Assembly (NCBI GenBank): GCA_035772735.1 | Contig: JASDFA010000003.1 | Span: 129,411,001 to 129,475,000 of the forward strand | Direction of reading: 5' to 3' | Length of the DNA stretch: 64,000 nucleotides | Source of the DNA: Datura wrightii | Taxonomy: Eukaryota > Streptophyta > Magnoliopsida > Solanales > Solanaceae | In this document: positions 24,143 to 33,602 of the stretch, piece by piece | Layout: the number at the start of each line of letters is the position of its first letter | How positions within the stretch are numbered: position 1 is the first letter of the stretch | The notes under the pieces: model-generated | Seen by the model: the letters and a program-made list of their open reading frames with translations, nothing else | Database searches by the model: none | Told to the model about the DNA's origin: nothing | Program-made: the position numbers and the translations under genes

Positions 24143-25560
24143 TGTTCGGGTGTTTGTGGGTATACAAAACAACACGCAAGTGCACGTGGTCGAACAAGTA
24201 GTAAGTGGCTTTAGTAAGCCAAGTATCGACCCCACAGAGACTTGGATTAAGTGCAATTTGCTCAAGTATACTATAATTTACTTTTGAAAATGCAGACAAC
24301 AATGTAACCAAAAAGTTGATAGTTTGTTTAATAAATTTTTATACTTAAACTAAGAACAATTATCTACTTTGAATCTAAACTATGAATAAGAGCATGCTGA
24401 GGTTAAACGAACATGTAATGAAATTGATTATCATCATAAATTGGTTAATCTTTTCTTCCTGTTGCTAGCCAAGAACATTTGCCAAGAGATTAAAACTCTC
24501 GTATTTAACCTCACTTAAGAATCATGAACCATCCATCTACATTTCTGTGATCAAATGCAATTCATGTCCTAGCCATACGATTCCGGTTCCTAAATTGACT
24601 AATACAACTTTCAGGTATATTTATATCCTGAAAGCAAATCAAGACAAAATTTTCCCAAATCAAGTAAAGAACATATCCTATTAATTCACAACTTTCCGAT
24701 TTCGTGCTCTCTCCAGTGAAACCGGACTTTTTAGACGTACATTAATGTAGGCCACACACCAATGCAGTAAGAACAAGAATTAATAGAACAACATGGAAGA
24801 AAAGATGAAAACCATAGAATCAATAATGAAATTTCATCACAATTGTTCATAACCTCAACAACGAGAGGAATTAGCCACTCATTTGTGGATTAAACATCTT
24901 AAAATGAGTGTTAATCATACAAGTAATTGAATTAAAGAAGAAAGAAAGAGAGAAAAAACCCTGAACGTTTCGTCCCTCAACTGCCTGTAACCCACGTCCT
25001 TGCTCCACCAAGTCAGAATTATGAAAAATGAACTTAAGTGTTCTATTTATACTGTTGGGAATTTTTCCCGGAATAATGAGCAACGTGTCACGGAGTGCAT
25101 CGCGGAGCACTGCCTCCATGACACGCCATGAACGCGGACCCTCACTGGAACTGGGGTTCCAGGAATTCAGGCTCAACGTGGCACGACGTGTATCGCGGAG
25201 CACTGGCTCCGTGCCACGGAGCAAACGCAGACCTCCACTGGAATTTGGGTGAATTTTCCCCATCCAGGCAGAGTGCCTCCGCGATGGTAGCGTGACACGG
25301 CTCCATCGCGGAGCCCCTTTATTTCATGTTGTCCAATGCCTTTTCCCTTGCTCGCATCCAAGTCCAACTCCGATATCATCCAACATGCATTTTAGCTTCC
25401 CGAAATCACATTTTACCTGCAAAACAATGCTAATCATGTTGGTTAGTATAAATTCACATTTTATTGCCTATTACATGAAAATGTATACACATTGATAGAT
25501 AAACAAGGCGAAAATGATACTTTTGAGTATCACTTGGGCATATAAATCTGCCCAAGATCA
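24143..25560 (-). repeat. 3' LTR of element E
   Basis: Starts TGTTCGGGTG, ends CCCAAGATCA on the plus strand. TATA box on the minus strand is the complement of CTATTTATA at 25043-25051. Hairpin-forming GC-rich words lie just upstream of it at 25085-25124, 25178-25217 and 25277-25313. Confidence 0.92.
25043..25051 (-). promoter_or_regulatory. TATA box of E LTR promoter
   Basis: TATAAATAG on the minus strand, with the hairpin array 35-270 bases upstream. The partner copy is at 33081-33089. Confidence 0.7.
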
Positions 25561-27360
25561 CTTACCCCACACTTAAATCCTTGTTCGTCCTCGAACAACA
25601 AACACACAATTCATGCAATTTACATCCCAACCTCGCTACTATGGTTCGACAATTTAAGCTACGGTCATACCGATTATTCAATACAACAAATCATCAAGAA
25701 ACCATGCATGGTCTTATCAATGCAATGACCTTCAATACATCAAGACTTCCTAGACTTTAAGAATCGACTCTCGATATCGGCAAACTCATGCAAATCAGCT
25801 AATCAAGATATCCGACACGAAAATCAATCTTTCATCAAGCATGTGCCCTCATAACTCAAGAGAATCTTCCCCTTTTTGCTCATGTGACACACAATCATTC
25901 AAGCAGGGGCATGTACACACAATTTCACTCTCTCTCCCAAAAGAAATCACATGCATCATGTCATGACCCATAAGCTTGCCCTTAGTGTATTACTCCACTA
26001 ATATAAAAAAATGCAATGTAAGATCACGTAGGACTTTAATGGGTTGTAATGGAAGCTATGGAACTAGTAAATATTGGATTAGCCAATAATAGCCACTAGC
26101 ATCCTTAAGCGCTTTTTCAACACATCCCATCAACTCATGGACATTGTTTCTCTTTTTTTTTTCATCATCCCATTCTTGATGATTTACTTTAGTATGACCC
26201 ATTTCATTAAGCACACTTGAAACATCAACAAAGATTATTCATGCACCTTCATTATCGTTTATTTCTAACAAGTGCACCTTCAACCTTTTCTTTTCTTCCC
26301 TCACTCTGCTTTTCTTTTTCTTTTCACCATTCTCACTCTTTGACACTTTGGGAAAATGATTTTCTCTTCTTAAGCGCTTAAGAGTTTTGTATAGACTTTA
26401 CGGCTAATGAAAAGAAGGAACTAAGCTCGGTTTACACTTTTTGGACAAAAGAAAGAAATAATAGGCTAAAGGCTCAAAGGGCTGACTAGGGTATACAATC
26501 ACAGAAAGGGGGGTATGCCAAGGAAAAAAATAGAAACTCTCGGTTAAAACAAAGAAATGACTACATCTTTTCCTACAATACACCTCCTTCATTTCATTTT
26601 GTACACACACCAGGCAAGTTCTAGACACTTCACAATAGCATGGAATGTCAACACCTCACTTCACACTTTATGCACATGCTCGATTCAAGATGTATTCACA
26701 GACTCTTCAATTAGCTAATTACAGGAATTCAAACATTAAGCCTCAATCACACTGAATCGAACTCTACAGCCTAGGTATCTCAACATATTTACAAATTTGC
26801 ATGCTTTCATACAAATCACCTTTGCATTTCGAATATCATGTACAACACGCAACCAAAATTTCACAACCATAGTGTAACTACAGGTTCCGGGATGCAATCC
26901 ACCAAAGAAACAAAACTGAAAAATAATTGAAAAAAATCTACTCCTAACGACTACATTTCCCTTAAGACGGTCGTCATCCATCCATCATAGGGAACGGTCA
27001 CTACTTAAGACGTCGGTTCAATGGGACCATTCTAGGTAAAAGAACCAAAAACAAACGCCGAGAAACCCAAAATTGAAAATGTCGGAAATATCGATCATTT
27101 CGATAGAAAAATTATTTACAAAATATTTTAAAAATTTTTAAAAATATCGATCATTTTGATAACAAAATAACAAAAATATGAACAGAATCAGAATCAGCTA
27201 GCAACCATTCAGCAACACACATTAATTTCACAAATATTTACAAATACAGAACAATTTGAAAATTCACACTCACAGGGACACACAACATACATGCTAACAG
27301 AAGAGAGCATACAAACAAAATAGCCCAGCCTACCACCTAACTACTCCCACCCCACACTCA
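25561..27360 (-). other. Conserved non-coding 3' domain of element E
   Basis: No gene. Terminal purine tract next to the LTR (complement of ACCCCACACTTAAA, 25564-25577), preceded on the minus strand by TTCGAGGACGAACAAGG. An inner purine-tract-like site lies at 27341-27385 (complement of CCCACCCCACACTCAGCTCGAACAC, reported here only by position and ends). Between them the domain parallels those of D and F. Confidence 0.75.
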
Positions 27361-27428
27361 GCTCGAACACTGTCCCCAGTGTTCACAAAAATTCAAATAG
27401 CACAAATTCGGGTGGTGGAACTCCCTGA

Positions 27429-28648
27429 TCAGTCAAAGTATTCCACTTCTTCGTCGGCTGCTGCTGCTTCATCTTCCATATCCGAGTCGCCTCCATCATC
27501 ATCATCGGACTCCACATCGGAGTCCTCCCGACGCGTCTCCTCATCTGTGGGGACGTCATCATCTGTGGGCTCTATAAATGCTAGCCCTACTCGGCATAGA
27601 GCCCTAGCGTTTTCGCCAAAGGGGTAGTCTAGCTCGAGTTGCCATAGCTCCTCCTCCGTCGCTGGCCTCCCACCTATCCTTAGCTGGAGCATCTGCATCC
27701 CATACATCCGAGCCATATACTGGTCATCATGAGCGTGTCGCTCGTCAAGTGTAAGCACTGGCCCATGAGTTGTGTCAGGAGCCTTAGTTTTGGTAACATC
27801 TAAGGCCCACCGCTCCAACTGCGGGATATAATCGAGGGCCTCCTCCTCAACATCGAGGCCCCTGAGAAAGGTGGTCAGTAGTCCACCAAAACCATACTTG
27901 TGCCCCTGGTGCAACCGGGATCTCTTCATGGCGGATATAATAACCGCCCCGACATTAATCTCCAGCCCTTTCATCAGGGCGTACACCAGGCATACACGAT
28001 CCCGGGTTACATCAGTCATATGTACCCCCGGGATGAGGCATGAGCAGACTATCTTCAGCCAGATTCGGGCTTCCCTGTTCATCTGTAAATAGGGCAACGT
28101 CTGGTGGTAGCCCTCTCTTTGTGTCTGCTCCATCTAGCTGTTGATCGGGTCCCACACAATGTGCATCTGATGTCCGCATATGGTGGGGTAATGTTCATCT
28201 GTCGGAGGAAGTGGGCGTCTGTGGCCCGCGCTTCTATGGTGGCATTGAGATGGTGGGGCTCCAGAGTGACTATTTGCCCTCTGATCTTGATGGTGTGACT
28301 CCTGATCATCGGGTTCCAGTTGGCATAGAACTCCCGAACAAAGTGCAGATTGCATTCTTTGGGCTCTTCAAAGATGAACTTGAGCCCCGCTGCCTCGATT
28401 CGGTGAACCATTCTAGGGAACTCCAGTGCCAATGGTTCCCGTGCTATGTGCTCCTCGGGGAAATATTTGCTTTCTTTGTGCTTGGTGTACCACTTTTTCC
28501 CCTCGTCGGTCACCCATCTTGTTCCATATTGGCGGTGTTGGCCGCGTGGAACTGCTGGTGCAGCTGGGACTGCTGTGCCTAGTCTGATTCGTTTCCTTCC
28601 GGCGGCTGAAGTTGACGCGCCTTTTCCTTTCTCTTGTCGGCTTGCCAT
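27429..28648 (-). pseudogene. 'Putative plant transposon protein'-like second ORF of element E
   Basis: About 400 codons with one frameshift at 28085-28135. Start chosen at 28648 (MASRQEKGKG), right after a possible 3' splice site; a further ATG 12 bases upstream would lie inside the intron. Residues 40-125 read RWVTDEGKKWYTKHKESKYF, EFPRMVHRIEAAGLKFIFEE and HFVREFYANWNP, which I recall as the plant domain named 'putative plant transposon protein' (Pfam PF20167, number from memory). After the frameshift, ARIWLKIVCSCLIPG and VYALMKGLEINVGAVI continue the same fold pattern. The C-terminus is strongly acidic (EDSDVESDDDDGGDSDMEDE). No signal peptide or membrane segment, so an envelope role is not supported. 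Function unknown. Confidence 0.72.
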
Positions 28649-28653
28649 TTCAC

Positions 28654-29344
28654 CTGTCAACCCAAGTAAACAAGATCAATGTTAAGCTTACAGATATTAA
28701 CTTCGGCTAAGGTCAGGTTACGCTAGGTTACCCCACACTTAGTCCTTAGCTACAGTTACAACAATACGGCAAGAATATCTTTATTTACCCAAAACAACCA
28801 ACTATACAATCATGCTTAGTGCGTTCAAAAAATTCGACGGTATAACTTCTGCGTACTACTCAGACTTCGTATAGCTAATCGCAATCACTACCATCGCTAG
28901 CATTTTAACCATCATACTTAGCAAAGAAAAATAAAGAAACAAAAACAACAACAAAAATTTATACACATAAACCTATCCAACCAACCAAATTCGAACAAAT
29001 TTCAACATTTCCCCCAAACCCGAGAATCCGTCGTCTATTAACATCCAAACAATTTGTACATCGACTCATCTCATTCAACACATACACCCTAGCATAAAAT
29101 TCACGATTTCAACACATTTCCAACTTCAAATTCAACAACAAGCCCTAGAATTGATTTTATCAATCAAATTCGAATAATTTATGCAATTGACAAGTTCAAA
29201 TAATCATAACGACATTCCAAACATTTATCAACAACAAATAACTCAAATTCATGCTTAATTACTACATAGGGCGATTTAGCTCACCTTCCGTGCTTAATTT
29301 TGAAGAAAATCGACAAGAAATTGAGAGGGAATCGGAAAACATAC
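28654..29344 (-). other. Possible 5'-UTR intron of the E second ORF
   Basis: On the minus strand TTCAAG|GTATGT at 29344 is a strong plant 5' splice site, and TTTACTTGGGTTGACAG| at 28654 a good 3' splice site with CTTAAC as a possible branch point about 30 bases before it. The 691-base span is AT-rich and lacks a gene. Removing it places the ATG six bases into the next exon. Inference from motifs only. Confidence 0.5.
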
Positions 29345-29700
29345 CTTGAAGTTGAAGAATCGAAGAAAAGTCGGTGAATTTCTTGCCTTACTCCGGGTCA
29401 CGTTGATAAGGGATGGTTTTCGGGGGGTTTTGTCGCGGAGGGATTGGAAAATGAGGGGAAAAGGGAGGTTTACGGGGTTAAAAAGGTAGAAAAATATGCA
29501 GGTCACCCGGAGACCCGGTGTGACCCGTCGCGATATACACGGCAACGTGTCACGGAGTGCATCGCGGTGCACTGCCTCCGTGACACGGAGCCATCGCGAT
29601 ACCATTTTGGAAATTTTAAAATTTCCGGGTTATACCTCAACGTGTCACGGAGGGTAACGCGGAGGTCCTCCTCCGTGACACGGAGCTATTGCCCCAGCTC
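29345..29700 (-). promoter_or_regulatory. U3-like hairpin module and pyrimidine-rich leader upstream of the E second ORF
   Basis: Two perfect inverted repeats, 29547-29586 and 29642-29681, each GTGTCACGGAG with CTCCGTGACAC, match the hairpins of the E LTR in sequence and in the trailing CACGTTG. Downstream (29345-29480, minus strand) is a C/T-rich stretch like a plant 5' UTR. No clear TATA box. Probably a copy of the LTR promoter module; promoter activity is inferred. Confidence 0.5.
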
Positions 29701-29929
29701 ACTGTTTTCCACTTTTTCTTCATTTTTCATACCTCGACTTTTCCTTCGCGATTCCGTGCACATGTTCCTCCGTTTGACCTGAAATTCAGCTCAGTATACA
29801 AAATTTGTTAGAATTATAGGTTTCACCTAACTAAAAATAAAAACACTAACTAAAACGAAAAATTTTGTAGTCAATCACGAAAATGAAAAATCTATTTACA
29901 CTTTACAATAAAAAAGAAAAAAATTTCAC

Positions 29930-29941
29930 GGGTTGCCTCCC
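29930..29941 (-). promoter_or_regulatory. Conserved GGGAGGCAACCC site, element E
   Basis: Exact GGGAGGCAACCC on the minus strand, about 75 bases after the gag-protease stop. Confidence 0.75.
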
Positions 29942-30017
29942 GTGCAGCGGCTGGTTTACCGTCGCGGCTCGACGTCATTTAAGCTCAATTGTCCGCTAGG
30001 GTGATGGACGATTTCTC

Positions 30018-32022
30018 TCAATCACCATCCTCCCCCCAGTAGTGCTTACACCTTTCCGGTGGTTTTCCCATTAACTCTCGGGAATCCTTCATCTGCTTGT
30101 CATCACTTTGATCAATCACGTTGATCACCGAAAGTTCTTCATGCACCGTCGGAAGCTTGGGTGCTTTATACACATCAAACACCTCTACCTTTTCATGTGC
30201 TCGCATTGTGAGTTGCCCCGCATCTACGTCAATTAGTGCTTTCCCAGTTTCCAAGAAGGGACACCCCAAAATAAATGGGACTTCAACGTCTGGTTCAAAG
30301 TCCAGCACGACAAAATCTACCGGGAAAATTAAGGAGCCAACTTGCACCAGAACGTCCTCAACAATGCCATCCGGTCTGGCTAAGGATCGATCCACCAACT
30401 GCAAGATTACCGTTGTGGGTCTAGGGAGTCTTTCTGAATACCGAAGATGGCAATAGATTTATGCTCGCTCCCAAGTCACACAATCCACGAGCTCGGATGC
30501 TCTGCCCAATAGTAAGCTGGATAGTAAAACTCCCAGGGTCTTTTAGCTTTGTGGGCAGTCTGTTTTGAATCCGGGAAGTGCACTCCTCCATTAGAGCCAC
30601 CGTGGCATACTCAGTCAACCGACTTTTGTTGGCCACGATGTCCTTTATGTACTTGGCATATTTAAGCACTCCCTGCAAGACATCAACAAGAGGTAAATTA
30701 ACATGTACCTGTTTAAGCACCTCCATGAATTTCTTGAAACACGCCTCCTCCTAGTGTTTCTTGAGTCGTTGAGGGAACGGGGGTGGAGGTCTTTCTGATT
30801 CAGCTTCTTTGGTTTTCCCCCTTTCAGAACTTTTCTCCCTCTCGACTTCTGCTGCTCCCGAATGTTGAGGTGGTCTTTCTGGTTCCACCTCTTTCAGCTG
30901 CAAACCACTCCTTGTGGTCACTGCATTTACCTGCTTGGGATTGGGATCCATGTCGCTCGGCAGTCCTCCTCTAGGCCTTGTATTTTGGGCACTAGCAAAT
31001 TGCCCAAATTGATACTCAAGTGCCTTGGTAGCTAAATGATTGTTTTTCACTTCGGCTGCCAATTTCACATAGTCAGCCTACAATTGAGCTTGGTTAGCTA
31101 TCATGGTCTTGAACATCTCCTCAATGCTGGGTGATGGTGGTGGAGGAGGTGCATTGTTGTTTCTGAATTGAGCTTGGTAGTTCTGTTGCCCTCCTTGGTT
31201 CCTTTGCACACCCTGACCCGAACTTTGGCTTTGATGGTTGTTGCTACCCCATGAGAAATTAGGATGATTCCTCCAATTTGAATTGTAGCTACTACCATAC
31301 TGCTGGTTATTTCTTTGTGCATTACCCACAAAGTTTACCGATTCAGGATTGGCTCCACAACACTCAGCTGAGTGCTCACTGCTTCCACACACTTCACACC
31401 ACATCTGCTGTACTGCATTAACTGGAGCTAGAGGCTGGTTCAATGTCGTGTTGCTGAAGTGGTTGTTAAGTTGATTTTGCAAGGTAGCTATCTGTGCAGC
31501 GATAGCTGTGAATCCATCCACTTCAAGCACTCCTGTTGCTTTCCTTGTCCCACCTCTTGATGAATCTGCATTCCATTCTGGTGGCTCAGCTTTCAACCAC
31601 CTCTTGGCTTCTCCTAGTAATGAGAATGGAAATAATGTAAGCCGGACATAGTCTGGTGACACTCCAGCGGGTATGTAAGTGTCACTTATCTCCAAAACAT
31701 TTTGGAGATGCTGCTGTGGATCTTCATGAGGGAGACTGGTAAATTGCCCGCTTGTGTGCAACAACTGCACCATATTTTGTTTGAGTTCAAATCTCCCTCC
31801 AGGCTTTGGTTTGCGGATACTTGATGTAACATTATAGGCATATGGGATTGCCACCTCGCGAATCGGCCGTGCTGCTGCTTCTTCGGGCACTAACACTGCC
31901 CTTACTACCGGTGGATTCTGTTGTTGCTCCATGATCGTCTGTCTGAGCAACTGCAGCTTTCTTTGTAGAGCTTCTCTTCGGTTATTGTGAAATATTCTTT
32001 CAGGCTCTATATAAGATTCCAC
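30018..32022 (-). pseudogene. Athila-like gag-protease of element E
   Basis: One frame from 32022 to about 30421 with stops at about 31075 and 30749, then a frameshift near 30415 into 30404-30018. Order: gag N-terminus (GGRFELKQNMVQLLHTSGQF, DPQQHLQNVLEI, LTLFPFSLLGEAKRWLKAEPP), a single zinc-knuckle-like CEVCGSSEHSAECC, a Asn/Gln-rich region, a proline-rich linker, then a protease with CDLGASINLLP (D-L-G-A in place of D-S/T-G-A) and VPFILGCPFLETGKALIDV. About 105 codons of the gag core are missing between AEPP and EWN compared with F1. The frame ends shortly after the protease; no RT follows. A leader of about 135 bases separates it from the primer site. Confidence 0.85.
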
Positions 32023-32157
32023 CAGCTCCTTGTCTCTTGCCAGTGTTCACAGCAATTAAGTCTGCAAAATACATGCTAAGACCAAGTTGTCAACACTTAA
32101 GAAAAAATAAAAAAATACAGTAAATTAACACTTAAAATAAATTCACCAATTGCCAAG

Positions 32158-32175
32158 TCCCCGGCAACGGCGCCA
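32158..32175 (-). promoter_or_regulatory. Primer binding site of element E (tRNA-Asp)
   Basis: On the minus strand TGGCGCCGTTGCCGGGGA, 18 of 18 against the 3' end of plant tRNA-Asp(GUC) as I recall it, six bases from the LTR. Confidence 0.85.
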
Positions 32176-32181
32176 AAAACT

Positions 32182-33597
32182 TGTTCGGGTGTTTGTGGGT
32201 ATACAAAAAACACGCAAGTGCACGTGGTCGAACAAGTAGTAAGTGGCTTTAGTAAGCCAAGTATCGATCCCACAGAGACTTGGATTAAGTACAATTTGCT
32301 CAAGTATACTATAATTTACTTCTGAAAATGCAGACAACAATGTAACCAAAAAGTTGATAGTTTGTTTTATGAATTTTTATACTAAAACTAAGAACAGTTA
32401 TCTACTTTGAATCTGAACTATGAATAAGAGCATGCTAAGGTTAAACGAACATGTAATGAAATTGATTATCATCATAATTTGGTTAATCTTTTCTTCCTGT
32501 TGCTAGCCAAGAACATTTGCCAAGAGATTAAAACTCTCGTATTTAACCTCACTTAAGAATCATGAACCATCCGTCTACATTTCTGTGATCAAATGCAATT
32601 CATGTCCTAGCCATACGATTCCGGTTCCTAAATTGACTAATACGACTTTCAGGTATATTTCTATCCTGAAAGCAAATCAAGACCCAATTTTCCCAAATCA
32701 AGTAAAGAACATATCCTATTAATTCACAACATTCCAATTTCGTGATCTCTCGAGTGAAACCGGACTTTTTAGATGTACATTAATGTAGGCCACACACCAA
32801 TGCAGTAAGAACAAGAATTAATAGAACAACATGGAAGAAAAGATGAAAACCATAGAATCAATAATGAAATTTCATCACAATTGTTCATAACCTCAGCAAG
32901 GAGATGAATTAGCCACTCATTTGTGGATTAAACATCTTAAAATGAGTGTTAATCATACAAGCAATTGAATTAAAGAAGAAAGAAAGAGAGAAAAAACCCT
33001 GAACTTTTCGTCCCTCAACTGCCTGTAACCCACGTCCTTGCTCCACCAAGTCAGAATTATGAAAAATGAACTTAAGTGTTCTATTTATACTGCTGGGAAT
33101 TTTTCCCGGAATAATGAGCAACGTGTCACGGAGTGCATCGCGAAGCAATGCCTCCGTGACACGCCATGAACACGGACCCTCACTGGAACTGGGGGTCCGA
33201 GAATTCAGGCTCAACGTAGCACGGCGTGCATCGCGGAGCACTGGCTCCGTGCCACGGAGCAAACGCGGACCTCCACTGGAATTTTGGTGAATTTTCCCCA
33301 TCCAGGCAGAATGCCTCCGCGATGGCAGCGTGACACGGCTCCATCGCGGAGCCCCTTTATTTCATGCTGTCCAATGCCTTTCCCTTGCTCGCATCCAAGT
33401 CCAACTCCGATATCATCCAACATGCATTTTAGCTTCCCGAAATCACATTTTAACTGCAAAACAATGCTAATCATGTTGGTTAGTATAAATTCACATTTTA
33501 TTGCCTATTACATGAAAATGTATACACATTGATAGATAAACAAGCCGAAAATGATACTTTTGAGTATCACTTGGGCATATAAATCTGCCCAAGATCA
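32182..33597 (-). repeat. 5' LTR of element E
   Basis: Matches 24143-25560 throughout; about eleven differences by eye in the first 310 bases. Perfect hairpin GTGTCACGGAG / CTCCGTGACAC at 33123-33162. TATA at 33081-33089 on the minus strand. Confidence 0.92.
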
Positions 33598-33602
33598 CTC
33601 TC

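Larger units (their letters stand above)
24143..33597 (-). mobile_element. Element E: Athila-like gag-protease element with an extra gene
   Basis: 9455 bp, flanked by perfect CTCTC duplications (24138-24142 and 33598-33602), with LTRs 24143-25560 and 32182-33597 differing by a few percent by eye, the youngest-looking insertion of the nest. Order on the minus strand: LTR, exact tRNA-Asp primer site, gag and protease in one frame, GGGAGGCAACCC site, hairpin module, possible intron, a second ORF, conserved 3' domain, purine tract, LTR. There is no RT, RNase H or integrase, so movement would need enzymes from another element. Confidence 0.9.

Noticed and set aside
28211..28582. Plus-strand frames opposite the E second ORF (28211-28582, 28446-28685, 27379-27627)
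   Set aside because: Antisense shadows of a recognisable minus-strand protein; low-complexity serine-rich or arbitrary composition.
27429..28648. Envelope-like gene
   Set aside because: Its place after gag in an Athila-like element suggested it, but there is no signal peptide, no membrane segment and a strongly acidic tail.
32158..32175. tRNA-Asp gene fragment
   Set aside because: Only the 3' 18 bases are present, placed exactly as a primer binding site next to an LTR.
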